Shown piece by piece: positions 11,534-22,566 of a DNA stretch of 64,000 nucleotides (within the stretch, counting starts at the first letter, position 1; each line of letters begins with the position of its first letter). The position numbers were made by a program, and so were the translations under genes. This stretch comes from Hortaea werneckii. Its lineage: Eukaryota; Ascomycota; Dothideomycetes; Mycosphaerellales; Teratosphaeriaceae. The stretch spans positions 62,001 through 126,000 of the forward strand of contig JBAOKB010000054.1 in NCBI GenBank assembly GCA_037044905.1, given 5' to 3'. The notes under the pieces were generated by a model that was given only the letters and a program-made list of their open reading frames with translations, made no database searches and was not told where the DNA came from.

Positions 11534-13129
11534 TCATACCTTCAATCCCTCTTCAAACTTGACTCGTGTTCGCTCCACGACTCCCATCGGCACCACAAAC
11601 ACGGGATGCACAAACGCCACGCGATCCTGTTCTTCGTACTTCGCCCGTTCCATCTCTTGCGCCGTAGGCGGTGAAGCCTCCCAATTGAACGCCGCCATTA
11701 ACCTCCCATTGTTCTTGCTACTACTATTGCTGCTGCTACCGCGCGTAGCGTCGTACTGATAATGATTCTGCGCCGCGCTGAGCCCGGCGAGCGAATAGCA
11801 CGTATGATACCCATCCGGGCGCGTCGAAGGCTTATCCCGCATCCCCCCGCGCTTGCCCGGTTGCTGGCAGCAGGTGAGCAGGTAGCGGACCAGCGCGTGG
11901 CGGTTCCAGAGGGCTTCGATTTCTATTTCGGTGGTGCTGTTGGTTGCGGGTGGTGATGATGATGATGAGGACTTCCCTTCGTCGGAGGTCCCTGCGGCGG
12001 CTTGTAGTAAGGCCCAACATCCCCCTACCCAGTGACTGTAGCATGCGTCGACTAGTTTGTTCGTGCGTCCGGCGAACCCGCCTTCCGGCACCGTCTGCAT
12101 GCTCGCCAGCCAGTGGATCAGCGAGGGCACGTCGAGGTACTGCGGGATACTTCTGTGCGGGGCGTCGAGGATACTGAGACATGCCAGCGCGCAGAAGGCA
12201 TACGCGCCGTGGGCCTCGTTCGTCGGCGCCCCTGCTATCCCGCCCTCGTACGTCTGACACCGACTCACCCACCCTCCTAGCCCGTCCACGAACGTCTCTA
12301 ATCCGGCTGTGCGGGCGGGCGAGTCAGACGGGAGTGTGAGGGGCAGATTCAGCAGAGTAATGACAGTCATGGCGCAGTACGCCCCCCGGATATCTTCCTC
12401 CGCTCCAACCGCCATCCGGAACCCGCCGTCCGCCTGCTTGACCTGTCCCAACCAGCGCCACATGGCCTCGCGATCGACGACGTCTAGCCCATCGATGCAC
12501 GCGAGCGCGAGCACAGTCGCGTACGTGCAAGCACAATGGCTAAGCTGGCCGTGGCCCCCGCCGAAGCCGCCCGTGGGGTTCTGTAGCGGTCGGACCGTTT
12601 CCATTAGGCGTTGCTTGTATGCGGAGACGTCTTCGTCGAGGGAGGTCAGGCCCGCCATCGTCCAGTAGAAGAGCCAGGGTCGACTGGCGTCCATGGCTGC
12701 GAAGGGCGCGGGGAGCGGACCTAGGCTCGCGCGCAGGAAGTCGGCGTGCGCTTTGCGGCGGAGGTGGGGGAGGCCGTGGACGTTTTGAGGGAGGTTCTGG
12801 GTGTCTTTTAGTGTGAGGTGGGGGAGACATTCTGCTGTGGTTTTTTGTTGGGATTGTGTCGTTTCGGTTCCGTCGTCGGGGTGGAAGAGCGCGTAGGTTG
12901 CTGGTGTTAGCCAGGGAGGGAGGTCTACTGGCTTTGGTGGTGGTGGCAATTGGTCTTTGCCAGGGAAGGGGATACCGGAGACAGCATTGCTTTGGGCGGT
13001 CTTCACTGGTGGTGTCTCTTCTTCTTCTTCGTCTGTCGAAGAGAGTTCCTCGATCCGGGCTTTGCTCTGCAGGGTCTCGTCCAAAGTATCCTCGCCAGGG
13101 TCAATTGTTTGATCTTTCGGCTCGGTCAT
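11534..13129 (-). CDS. ram1: Protein farnesyltransferase subunit beta
   Basis: Single exon, 531 aa from MTEPKD. An upstream in-frame ATG at 13210 would add 27 basic residues and I consider it less likely. The enzyme transfers farnesyl to CaaX cysteines of Ras, a-factor and lamin-like proteins, with an alpha subunit not in this window. Prenyltransferase repeats are clear: GGFGGGHGQLSHCACTYA, GGFRMAVGAEEDIRGAYC, YEGGIAGAPTNEAHGAYAFC and GGFAGRTNKLVDACYSHWVG. Zinc ligands are visible as Asp and Cys in LVDACYS and His in DGYHTCYSLAGL. A Ser-rich insert follows the fourth repeat (about residue 400), as in other fungal members. Confidence 0.93.
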   Translation of the reverse strand: MTEPKDQTIDPGEDTLDETLQSKARIEELSSTDEEEEETPPVKTAQSNAVSGIPFPGKDQLPPPPKPVDLPPWLTPATYALFHPDDGTETTQSQQKTTAECLPHLTLKDTQNLPQNVHGLPHLRRKAHADFLRASLGPLPAPFAAMDASRPWLFYWTMAGLTSLDEDVSAYKQRLMETVRPLQNPTGGFGGGHGQLSHCACTYATVLALACIDGLDVVDREAMWRWLGQVKQADGGFRMAVGAEEDIRGAYCAMTVITLLNLPLTLPSDSPARTAGLETFVDGLGGWVSRCQTYEGGIAGAPTNEAHGAYAFCALACLSILDAPHRSIPQYLDVPSLIHWLASMQTVPEGGFAGRTNKLVDACYSHWVGGCWALLQAAAGTSDEGKSSSSSSPPATNSTTEIEIEALWNRHALVRYLLTCCQQPGKRGGMRDKPSTRPDGYHTCYSLAGLSAAQNHYQYDATRGSSSNSSSKNNGRLMAAFNWEASPPTAQEMERAKYEEQDRVAFVHPVFVVPMGVVERTRVKFEEGLKV

Positions 13130-13744
13130 TCTGGTTTGTCTTTTAGGAAATTGAATTTTGCGATATTTTCGTGCCGAATGTACTGGTCGTCCGGAAGGTA
13201 GCAATGGCATCTATAGCGGTCCACGGCGACAATGGAAAAAATCCCTTGTGAGACAGTCGACTTTTAGTATTGTTCCAAGGCATGTTGTAAAAGAAAGGAG
13301 GCTACTGCTTGAGCATACCGGAAACGAGAAATCACCACATTCAGGTCAAGCAAGGGTTGAAAATTATCTTGCCCACCCAGCCGGAGGTCTACGCGTTGAG
13401 GAGAGGTTGTTGTGACAATGGATTGCCATTATGAAAGTGTACGAGCTTTGCATGTGATGAATGTTATATCCTGGCTGCGCTATTCCGCATCGGGAACAGG
13501 CGGGAAACTGTCGCAATGATTGACTTACTCTCATCTGTTCGGGCATACACATCCTCATCTACTGTTGGGCGTATGGCCATCCATAGCGACTTGCGCCGGC
13601 GCATAAATTCGCTCATCGTCTGCCTGTTCGTTTCCAGCATGTGAGCGAGCTCCTTGAGCAGCGACACAGCTGCATATACCATCGAAGAATAACAAGATCA
13701 TCATCGGCCAAGCATCCCTCTGAGCCAGCAGCGTCTCGTACACC
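13130..13744. promoter_or_regulatory. Divergent promoter region, RAM1/DLT1
   Basis: This gap lies between two divergent starts and should hold both promoters and leaders. A possible upstream coding extension of RAM1 reaches 13210. No further feature is recognised. Confidence 0.4.
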
Positions 13745-15079
13745 ATGGCGCCAACCACCATCCGTGGCCATACCGTCCTTCCCTTCCGCATTCCTTTCTT
13801 CCGAATCTTCTACAGCACCACTTATACCATCCTATACATCATCACCCTCTGTCTGCTCGCCATTACTCCGACATCCATCATCTTCACTGCCGTCGACTCA
13901 GAGGCCTATCAGTATGTCTTCATGGTCGGCGGCACTTACCTATTGATTGCCATCCTTGCCATCTTCATCTACTCTAGCAGATTGTACACCAATCGTAGCA
14001 CATTAGCTGGAGTCGGGAAACCATATATCCCAATCGAAAAGGGAGAGCTGGGCAGGAAAGTACGGAAGATGATTGTGGCGCAGTTTGAAAGGAGCGCGAT
14101 GGTGACGTGGGAGGCGAAGCCACGAGATATTAAGGAGGAGATTCTTGCGGCGGAAGGTGCTGGCGCGTTGCGGCCAGTGGACAAGGTCTATGGAGGGAGC
14201 GATGGGTATATCGTCGGAAGGATACTGGAGGTTGATCCCTCAGACCCACCTTGGGGTCGCATCTCCCACGCAGGATGGCTTGGCCCCAGTTGGAAGGAGG
14301 GCGACAAGCATGCGGCAATACAATGCGCGGACGTAATTGCTGAGTTGCCGCATATCATCGAGGCGCGGGCTGTCTCTCTATGCCCTCCTGACATTTTACC
14401 GACAGCGGAAGGCGAGGAGGCGATCGCGGACCCCGCCGTGCTGGATCTCTTGCGCCGTCCGGCTACGATGGGACTGCGCGAATACTTGACCCAGATTTCT
14501 TACTTGGGTCTATGTCCTTCACCTGAAACCGCGCAAGACTTCCTGAATCGATACGAACGGGCACGCTTCTGCGGACACCCAGTCACAGAACATGAATTCA
14601 AAGACATGATGCTAGTCTTCTCCGAGCTGCTGTCTGGAATGAACGAGCTCAGACCGGAAATTGTAGCAGAAATACGAGCACAGATGGAGGATCGGGCGGA
14701 TGAGGATGAAAAGCAAGAGGCGGGAAGCCTTGTACCATTGAATGCAGCAGGAGATACGAACAATGGAGACGAAACGCCCTCGACAAGCTCATCTCGATCA
14801 CCACGATCGAGCATACTTAGCCCTATCACGGCCAAAGAAGCGCAGAGCAGGGATGTAACTCCCTTTTTACAACAGCGTCCACAAGAGAGTGAAGAGACGT
14901 TAGAATCTGTGATTCGCCGATCACCTGCCCTTGATGAAGAGAGCGCAGATGGGAGGCTGGGCAAGCCAGGGGGCTTCAAAGCGCGCAGCGTTGTCAGCTT
15001 GCCGAGTGATGCTGGCAGTGTTGTTTGGCATGAAGGCTATGATGAGGAATCTGAAGACGTCATCCAGGATGCTGGGTGA
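13745..15079 (+). CDS. dlt1: Dlt1-like membrane protein (defect at low temperature)
   Basis: Single exon, 444 aa. Two membrane helices lie at the N-terminus (TTYTILYIITLCLLAITPTS at about 25-45 and FMVGGTYLLIAILAIFIYSS at about 58-80). A conserved cytosolic region follows with GVGKPYIPIEKGELGRKVRKM and DPPWGRISHAGWLGP. The latter is the pattern I associate with the fungal Dlt1 family, named from a yeast cold-sensitive mutant; its biochemical role is unknown. The last 130 residues are Ser-rich and acidic, probably disordered, and longer than in the yeast protein. Assignment rests on remembered family pattern, not on a search. Confidence 0.72.
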   Translation: MAPTTIRGHTVLPFRIPFFRIFYSTTYTILYIITLCLLAITPTSIIFTAVDSEAYQYVFMVGGTYLLIAILAIFIYSSRLYTNRSTLAGVGKPYIPIEKGELGRKVRKMIVAQFERSAMVTWEAKPRDIKEEILAAEGAGALRPVDKVYGGSDGYIVGRILEVDPSDPPWGRISHAGWLGPSWKEGDKHAAIQCADVIAELPHIIEARAVSLCPPDILPTAEGEEAIADPAVLDLLRRPATMGLREYLTQISYLGLCPSPETAQDFLNRYERARFCGHPVTEHEFKDMMLVFSELLSGMNELRPEIVAEIRAQMEDRADEDEKQEAGSLVPLNAAGDTNNGDETPSTSSSRSPRSSILSPITAKEAQSRDVTPFLQQRPQESEETLESVIRRSPALDEESADGRLGKPGGFKARSVVSLPSDAGSVVWHEGYDEESEDVIQDAG

Positions 15080-16186
15080 GGGGAACCTACTGGAAAGGCC
15101 AAAGATTGAAAGATCCAATGACCAGCATCATCATGGGAGGCGACTAATGACCCGGCTCCAGTCGATGTTGTTTTCTGGGCCTGGCAAAGGTCTCTCTACC
15201 GTGAGTCTTGATGTCCAAAACGGCAATGTATGAGAGCTTCCGCACGAAACGACGTCATCGTCAAAGTGTGGTAGCACGCAGACTGCTCAAACGTCTGGAT
15301 CCGCCACATTCAATGAGAGCCTTAACGGTCTGGCCCAGATTAGAGTTCTAACACTAGCGCAATGTATCGCCACATGTCTTTGATTGTGCTTACATGCGTG
15401 ATGCTCTTGCGCCAATTAAGGACAGCATGCGAGAAAGGTTTTTGGCGATCATGAATATCAGTATTCACAATATGGCTGTCCGATCTTTGTTGGATTCAGG
15501 CCACCCACAAATTGGGAGAGAAGGCTTGCTGTTCCGGCATTGTACACCGATCGCTTCATGCCAATAACCTGTCGCATCTGGACTCACGCCATCCAAGAAT
15601 GCTCTAGCTTGACTGTAAGATCAATTGGAAATATGACGAGTGATCATCTCTGTTACTGGAGTCAATGACGCCATTTCCGGTCGCAAGTCAAACATTCTGA
15701 CAGCCACGACGCCCAATGGTGCCATACTCACGACCTGTATAGCTCTCCGCCGTGCACACGTCGGCTGACCCAATTGCCAAAACACCAGAACCGCGACGGC
15801 ATTTGCTTGGCAAGCGTTAAGAGGAGCACAAGACTGCGCTATCCTTTGGGGTTGCATCCTTCGAATGTAGGACCGTGCCCTCCATCTGGGGGTACTATCA
15901 AAAGACATCGATAGTCAAGCCCGCTTGCGCAGAACGCCATTGGCGAGTCACTTGAACATACCCTTCATCGAGCGTGAAAGGCACTTTCATGAACCTGAAC
16001 ATGTCTACGCTACCTCATTACCATGCATAGCTACGGACACGTGCCAATGGACACGGAGGGCTCAATTACAAAAGGCCGGGCCTTCCCAGACGCCAGAATT
16101 CACCTCCTTCTACACCTCGCATTGGACGGCTATTCATCAAATAGGCAAGAAACGACTATAGATACATCATATCTTCGACTTCGAAG
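15080..16186. other. Intergenic region without a recognised gene
   Basis: About 1.1 kb between two plus-strand genes. Small frames (for example minus 15621-15908) have no ATG-led, family-like or signal-peptide-bearing product. It presumably contains the DLT1 3' end and the promoter of the Cys-rich secreted protein. Confidence 0.45.
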
Positions 16187-16867
16187 ATGGCGAGCATTCT
16201 AATGACATCGCTTCTCATTGGTGCACCACTGATCTCAGCAACGCACGAGCAGAATCCAAAGCGCGCTCATCATGTTGAAAGCCTTGGCCGAAAACTCACG
16301 GTCCGCAGTCCGCCTCTCCATGAAAGACAGGACTGCCAGGTCTTCGACTTGTGCTACGGCGAATGTGATGAATGCTTCGGCACGGGATTCACTCGATGCC
16401 CTGGGAACAGTACCCTTTGCCACAAACCTGGAGACGATTGCTATCCGATGAGAATGTGCTCAGAGAACTACGACTCTGACTCCGACACTTCGGGGTCCTC
16501 TTCTTTGACATCTTCGTTGTCAATACCATCGGCAATTCCTTCCAATTACACGTCGTCTGGATACGCCACATCAACTGTCTTAGGCGGCCAATATGGTTCC
16601 GATTCGACTTCTACAATGGACGGCACCGACAAGCCGACTTCCAGTCCTCCATCCATCTCAGCTCCGGGCGGTTCTGGACCGTCTACATCATCGAGCGCAC
16701 CAGCGTCAACTTCTGATCTCGCAGGAGCCACAGCCGCCTCTACCACTACTCCTGCTGCTTTTCAGGGTGGGGCTGCCTCGCAAACCTTTGCTACCAATCT
16801 TCTAGCGTCTGTTGTTATAGCAGTGCTGGGTTGCGTTGTCGGAAGCACTCATTTGCTAGCGATCTGA
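16187..16867 (+). CDS. Small Cys-rich secreted protein with GPI-anchor-like tail
   Basis: Single exon, 226 aa, family not recognised. It begins with a signal peptide (about residues 1-19). A basic segment with a possible dibasic processing site follows, then a compact domain with eight cysteines between residues 48 and 92 (QDCQVFDLCYGECDECFG through YPMRMC). A long Ser/Thr/Pro-rich stretch, likely O-glycosylated, leads to a C-terminal hydrophobic helix with almost no polar tail (LLASVVIAVLGCVVGSTHLL), the usual layout of a GPI-anchored fungal wall or surface protein. Eight cysteines in about 45 residues suggest four disulphides. Function is unknown; effector, adhesin and wall-structure roles are all open. 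Confidence 0.7.
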   Translation: MASILMTSLLIGAPLISATHEQNPKRAHHVESLGRKLTVRSPPLHERQDCQVFDLCYGECDECFGTGFTRCPGNSTLCHKPGDDCYPMRMCSENYDSDSDTSGSSSLTSSLSIPSAIPSNYTSSGYATSTVLGGQYGSDSTSTMDGTDKPTSSPPSISAPGGSGPSTSSSAPASTSDLAGATAASTTTPAAFQGGAASQTFATNLLASVVIAVLGCVVGSTHLLAI

Positions 16868-17355
16868 AAGTTTGACTTTGCTGATCATTGAGATACGACG
16901 GTGGGTAATGGCGGAAATATTCTGTAACTGCTTGACAATTGAGAGGGAGGTGCCACTCACAGGATAGGTAGCAAGATTCATCTCGTTCTCTTCAATGCAA
17001 TCCATACCAATGAATCTCGGAAAATCTGCTCGACCCCTCTGACATCTCACGCCATTTCACTTGAGCGAGACCACGGACATCATGTTGATCAGGTGCACAT
17101 CGTCCAGAGCTGTACGTGCCAACTGACGGACACAATTGTCCCGGCCAAGCTGGAGAGTTCAAGCCAAGCCTCCCCGCTCTCGTATCCTTGCCCCATGTGG
17201 AGCCGACGTAGTCCATACCTGGAGAGCTTCATATACCGATGGGTCTGCTCGGTTAAAGAATAGCCTGAGTAGTCTGCCGTAGTTCCCCGACCGAGCTCTT
17301 CGATCGCGGAGTGTGTCGACTTCGCAAAAACAACATTCCTATCAAGTTGTCCGCC
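16868..17355. other. Intergenic, GH5 upstream region
   Basis: Holds the 3' flank of the Cys-rich gene and the GH5 promoter. No gene or clear TATA box is seen. Confidence 0.4.
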
Positions 17356-18753
17356 ATGAAGTGTACTTTCGCAACGCTCCTGGGAATCGCTACTGCGATC
17401 TCCGCCTCGAGTGTTCCTTTTGGCGAGGAACACCATTGGCGTCCAGAATTCTCAAAGCGGCAATCCAACGAGACATCTTGGCCGTATGGACCACTCTCCA
17501 CCCGCGGTCGGGACATTGTCAACACCAACGGCGATGTGGTCACTTGGGCCGGTGTCAACTGGCCTGGGAGTGGCGAGACCATGGTACCTGAGGGCTTAGA
17601 ATGGTCCAGTGTCGATGAGATCCTTGACATGATTCAGAGCGTCGGCTTCAACTTCATCCGTCTGACGTACGCTGTCGAAATGGTAGATCAGATCTATGCG
17701 AGCGACGGGAACGATGTCCCGCTCGATATTGCCATGATCAACGGCCTAGGCTACGCAAATGGAACTAAGGTCACTCGGGAGATGGTGGCGAAGAATCCGG
17801 GTTGGACTAAAGACACGACTAGATTTGAAGTCTGGGACGCCATTGCAGAAGCCGCTGCGAAGAGACATATCTACGTTCACCCCGACGTCCATGTGGGGAA
17901 GGCTCAATGGTGTTGCAACAACACAGACGGAAACGCTTGGTTCGACGACTACAACTTCCCTGTCGACAACTGGCACCGAGCGCTCAGATACGTCGCCGAC
18001 TGGGCCAAGGGCCATGAGAACGTCGTCTCGATGTCGTTGCGGAATGAGTTGCGTCGACCCATCAACGTCTCCGCACCGACCGAGACCTACGGCTACAACT
18101 GGGTGTCTCTGGTCGGCAACTTGACTGCGGCGACCGATGCTATCTACGATGTGAACCCCGACATCCTCATCACCTGGTCAGGCATGCAATATGACCAAGA
18201 TCTCTCAGCGCTCACAACCGGCCTCAACCTCAACACGGCGCCGTGCTACAAATGCGACGCTATCAGGGATGCCTATCGCCGCGAGCCCATCGTCTTCGAT
18301 CTGGGAGCGCATCCTTGGGCTGACAAGGTAGTTTTCGTCCTGCACTTGTACGCCATGTCCGAGAACCTCGACACGGGCAGCTGTCCTATCGTCAAAGCCG
18401 AGTTCTACCAGAAGGGCTTCAACGCGCTCGGCATCGAGAAACCTGGCGCTTGCAACCGTACTGGTGGATGTACGGAAGCGGTGCGCCAGACACCAGTTGT
18501 CCTAAGCGAATTCGGTTCCGCGCAGGATCAGACTTTGTTCAACGATACTTTGCAGACTTGCATCCGCGAGTTCACTACCGAGCACAATGTCAGCTGGGCG
18601 ATGTGGAGTTTGGCGGGCTCGTATCGGATTCGATCGGGAGCGCAGGGTGTGGCGGATACGTGGGCTTTGACGAACTATGAGTGGGACGGCTGGGCTTTCA
18701 AGCAAGGTATTGAGAAGTGGTGGAAACCGTGGGTGGCGAAGATGCTCGGTTGA
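17356..18753 (+). CDS. Secreted glycoside hydrolase family 5 enzyme
   Basis: Single exon, 465 aa. The start at MKCTFATLLGIATAISASS is chosen because it gives a clean signal peptide; the frame is open upstream to 17311. GH5 enzymes cut beta-glycans such as cellulose, mannan or beta-1,3/1,6-glucan with two catalytic glutamates. Here the proton donor is likely the Glu of SMSLRNELRRP and the nucleophile that of PVVLSEFGSAQD. The N-terminal part has GVNWPGSGET and SVGFNFIRLTYAVEMV, typical of the (beta/alpha)8 start. Several N-x-S/T sites suggest N-glycosylation. There is no carbohydrate-binding module or membrane anchor. Substrate and subfamily cannot be fixed by eye. Confidence 0.87.
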   Translation: MKCTFATLLGIATAISASSVPFGEEHHWRPEFSKRQSNETSWPYGPLSTRGRDIVNTNGDVVTWAGVNWPGSGETMVPEGLEWSSVDEILDMIQSVGFNFIRLTYAVEMVDQIYASDGNDVPLDIAMINGLGYANGTKVTREMVAKNPGWTKDTTRFEVWDAIAEAAAKRHIYVHPDVHVGKAQWCCNNTDGNAWFDDYNFPVDNWHRALRYVADWAKGHENVVSMSLRNELRRPINVSAPTETYGYNWVSLVGNLTAATDAIYDVNPDILITWSGMQYDQDLSALTTGLNLNTAPCYKCDAIRDAYRREPIVFDLGAHPWADKVVFVLHLYAMSENLDTGSCPIVKAEFYQKGFNALGIEKPGACNRTGGCTEAVRQTPVVLSEFGSAQDQTLFNDTLQTCIREFTTEHNVSWAMWSLAGSYRIRSGAQGVADTWALTNYEWDGWAFKQGIEKWWKPWVAKMLG

Positions 18754-19273
18754 TTTAGAATGACAGGGCAGATAAATACGTCGTCCCGCGATTTGGGCCC
18801 GTACAGTGTGAATGCGCAGGTCTCTCTACCACGCTTTCTTATGCCTCACAGATCTCACTGGGCAGTGCCTTCGCACAGCGACGAGAACGAATCCATCTGT
18901 TTGCTAGTTAGACGGGAATAAGAGCAACTATCGAGGCAAGACTTAACACAAGACATGCGAACCACGAAAGCAGGGGATTGAAACAAGGCGACGGGCTTGT
19001 CATGTCTCTCGCTTGTCAAAGGAATCTCGCTAAGCCAACAGCGAGGGGCCCTCCATGCGAGCAGTGGGATTAACATATATATTCGAAAAAGTCGTTCAGA
19101 AATGCGCGTACATTGCCTTTGCCTGATTCTTGTTTCGCAACCCATCAGCGAGGGCGTTTCTTCATTGCAGCCACTTTCAGCGCAGTACCCAAAGAGTTGA
19201 GTATCTCGGAACTAGGGAGACAGTAAAGCTTTACAGCGCACTCGTCTAAGAGACCTCATTGTGCAAGAGCATC
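18754..19273. other. Intergenic with an AT-rich TATATATT near 19076
   Basis: Contains the GH5 3' end and the upstream region of the next gene. TATATATT at 19076-19083 lies about 190 bases before the ATG at 19274 and could be a TATA element, though the distance is long. No other feature is seen. Confidence 0.3.
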
Positions 19274-20406
19274 ATGGTAGCCGCTTTGTCTACTACCTTC
19301 TCACCGCCCTCTTCATGCCTTCTCCCTACCTATACGCCCCCGCCCTTCGGCAGCGATACTATTGTCGAAACGTTGAACGGATCACCGACTTATACCACGT
19401 ACACATCAGCGGTAAAAGGTGTATATGAAGACTGTTTCCCTCCATACTACCTAAAATCTACAAACCCCGAAAGTGGTGGTTATTATTCGCCGGGTGTTTG
19501 CCCTTCGGGCTATGTATCGGGGATTTTAACCAGCGCCAGGTCAACTACCACCGCTACTTGTTGCCCCTAGTGAGTCGCAAAACACTGGATTCGTTAAAGG
19601 GATGATGGTATTTAGCTAACGACGATTGTAGTTCAATGGTCGCCTGGGCATCGCCAATTACGGAGTATTCCAACTTCCCCGCGATTGTTTCTGGAGCCCT
19701 CACCAGCACTTATCGGCAACTGGACACGACCGTTGCACGCTGCATACGACAGCCATTCATGTCGTCTGTGTCGCCGCATGTTACTTCCCGCGGCGCTGTG
19801 ATCGTTGCTGAAGCGACTGGCAGGTCAACGTTGATTCCGGACGCAGAAGTAGCCCCTGCCATAGTAATAAAATGGCAGTCTTCGGACCTTGCGTTTACGT
19901 TAGGAACCTCGCACATTACCTATTCGACGCCCTTGACGGCTCTAGTCACATCAATGACGCTCTCCTCAACGTCGGCGTCTGGGTCGGCCATGAACAACAA
20001 CCCTGAGACATCGACCCCTACAGCACATAGTTCACATTCGCGCCTTTCCTCCGGAGAAACAGCCGGGATCGCCATAGGCTGTACATTTGCCGGTCTTTTG
20101 CTGATCGGAGTTGCGTTCCTTTTCTGGAGACGCAGGAGCAGCCGGCAGTCCAAGATAGACCACCCAGAGCCCTTGGAAGGTTCCTCTGCCCCGAAGCCAA
20201 GCTTAGAAGAGGTAGCAACCGTCCCTGCGTTTTTCCAAAACGCCAACAGGTTGACTGAGCTGCCTGCGCAATGTCCACCGCAAGAGTTGGAAGCTCGGGG
20301 CTCTACCGCGGAATTGGACGGGAGCGGTCAAAGGACTGAGGTCGTCACAAGGCCCGAAAATGGCTGTGCGAAGCATGGCCGTCCAGACGGTCCCTCCGGT
20401 CCTTAG
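19274..20406 (+). CDS. Ser/Thr-rich single-pass membrane protein, unknown function
   Basis: CDS is join(19274..19569,19632..20406), 356 aa. The 62-nt intron (GTGAGT...TAG) joins TATCCP to YSMVAWASPI. The first ATG is at 19274. The N-terminal 200 residues are Ser/Thr/Pro rich with scattered cysteines. They are followed by a Ser/Thr linker, one membrane helix (AGIAIGCTFAGLLLIGVAFLF) and a basic stop-transfer WRRRSSRQSK. The cytosolic tail carries ELPAQCPPQELEARG, resembling the short tail motif seen in many fungal surface glycoproteins of this layout. No classical signal peptide is visible, so topology would rely on the helix. The family is common in filamentous ascomycetes but has no assigned role that I know of. 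Confidence 0.72.
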
Positions 20407-20525
20407 TTTGACAGGATATACCTGCTCTCTCAGGGCGAGTTGGCGTGAACATGAGTCCAGCTCAAGACGACACTTGCCACACAGATATCCGGCTTCTACT
20501 GCCTTGGTTCTGCGCGGTGACTCCG

Positions 20526-22566
20526 TCATGTCGGCCGGTAACTCTCCGTAGACATGCGGTAAGCAACATCCTCAGCTGGTCGATCTCTGCCCGTAGACTC
20601 TAAGACATGCTCGTCGCTGTACTTCGATTCCCGCAACGGCTTGTATCCGTGTTGCCAACGACCAGTAAGCGGTAGAAGCATCTTCACGAGGGAGTAGACG
20701 CCGAATGCGGCAAATACATAGACTGCGAAAGTTCCAACGGTGAGGAGGAGCTGTATGAGTGCATTGTGACCGCCTGTCGCCACTTCCTTTTGGGCGCTCG
20801 AGCCAGAGGGCTTGGCCATATCGTCGGACTGTTCGACCAGCTTGCGGATACCAGGGGTGATCGAGCTCAGAGGCTTGAGGTCGTCGTCCATGGGAGGAAG
20901 TAAAGACATCGTCTCGGATCTGTCGAGTTCCTTGCCATCCTTGTCAAGCGCAACCGCGTAGCCGTATCTTGCAATACCGGGGACGACCAAGCTCGTTTCG
21001 AAACCGTCCTTTGGCGTGCTACCCAGCTTTTCGAAATCTTCTTCCTCCATCTCGTCACCGCCGTGGAATTCCCAAGTCGAGACTTCCGTGGCGCCATTCC
21101 AACTGACATAGAAAGCCGTAGCCACGTCGTGTCCTTTCAGAGCGAAGTTCATTGGCAGAAGTTTACAAACGGGTTTCTCTTTGGGCTGACCGATCCAGGG
21201 AAACTTGTATGCCCGGTAGGTGGACATTCGTGGTGACTCGAACTGCGCCTCCAGGACCATACGTCCCTCTGGGTCGTACTCGGCGATGTGGCCTTGCTGA
21301 GCCCAGTCAACAAAGATGGAGGATTGCATGATGTCGCCCTCGTTGAGCTGCTGGACGTTGCCGAGCTTGCGACTCTTTCCGTCATTCGGCCTGTCGTAGT
21401 GCCGAAGCAGTGAAGCCTCCATATTGATGGTATCGAGTAAGATGATTTTCGCGGCGGATGCGGACTCCGGAATGCTTGAGTTTCGGCCTTGGTCCTCGCT
21501 GGCATTGTCGAAAACAGTCAGGACGGTGTGAGAGGCATTGACAGATCGTACGCGCACGTGGTGCTGCCAATAGAACTATGCGTAATCAGCCAACTCCGTC
21601 ATACTTTGCGAGTTTGGAAAACACTCGGTCACTTACGGTAAGCTTCGGATCGAGCACTTTGAAATCCGACCGTTTCCCTCCCAATCTCCACTCAATGTGT
21701 CCATCATCCTTAGAAACCTTGTAGATGGTGTTGGTATGCCGCGCCGAGACGTAATAATCCCCTTGGGAATCTTTGTCTACCGAGTTCTCATGGATGTAGT
21801 CCCAATACCCCTCTTTTTGGTTCAGGCCATGCTCATCGTAACATTCTTCCAGGCCCAGCCCGCTCTTATAGGCATCCCACTGGAACAGAGCCTCGCCGGG
21901 ATTGTTCAGCTTCACCTCCGCAAAGCCGGCGTTCAAGATGGGTCGCTCAATAGGGTCTTGTCCATCAGGCTGTGTCAAATTCCCTGAATCCCACCACTCG
22001 CTGCTGATGAGCGCGGTCTCGGCTCCCGGGAGGACTTTGAAAGCATGGAAGTCTACCGGGCCTCCCCTTGATGCTTCATTGATACGACCGACCTCTTCAT
22101 AGCTATTGTCCGCAAAGACCTGGCTGCTGTGCTTTGGGTAACCGTCATCGGAATCGCTGCCGGCAAGATGGTAGGATAGTCGATGCGTTTCGTTGATGTT
22201 TACCGGCTGGAGGTTGAAAACGTTGCGGTTGTGATACTTGCTGGCCGCACTCCATACCAGGTTGCCATCGGCATCATAGATGTGTGCGCCGGTCTGGCCG
22301 GAGATGTGCTCCTTTCTTCCATTGAATGAAGGCTGGTCGTATAGGGACGAGTATGGCGCGACGAACCAATAACCGGGAGCGATGGATTCGGGGTGATACT
22401 TGGCGACATTGTATCTCGGAGCTGTCAGGTCAGGTCGGGTCACGAAATGGTGAAGGTCAGAGCCATCATCCCAGCCCTCGGGATCGACTGGGGAGCGAGC
22501 AAGGGTGAGGCCGGCTGTCAAGGCGTATGCCAGGGCTTTAGAAGTCCACATCACGATCGATCTCAT
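20526..22566 (-). CDS. Arylsulfotransferase-type (ASST, PF14269-like) secretory/membrane protein
   Basis: CDS is complement(join(20526..21575,21637..22566)), 659 aa. A 61-nt intron (GTAAGT...TAG) joins VLDPKLT to FYWQHHVRVRS, restoring the QHH motif of fungal arylsulfotransferase-like proteins. The ATG at 22566 gives a signal sequence (MWTSKALAYALTAGLTLARS); MWTS at 22551 is also possible. Repeated beta-propeller-type segments are seen (YDADGNLVWSA, VDFHAFKVLP, SVDKDSQGDYYVSARHTNTI, DDGHIEWRLGG). A C-terminal helix (LLLTVGTFAVYVFAAFGVYS) and short tail suggest membrane anchoring. Bacterial ASST transfers sulfate between phenols; whether fungal members do is not established. It converges on the preceding membrane-protein gene with 119 bp between stops. 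Confidence 0.8.

Noticed and set aside
12309..12816. Plus-strand frames inside the farnesyltransferase gene
   Set aside because: GC-rich shadow frames opposite clear prenyltransferase repeats.
15621..15908. Minus-strand small ORF in the gap after DLT1
   Set aside because: No family, signal peptide or neighbouring splice sites; looks random.
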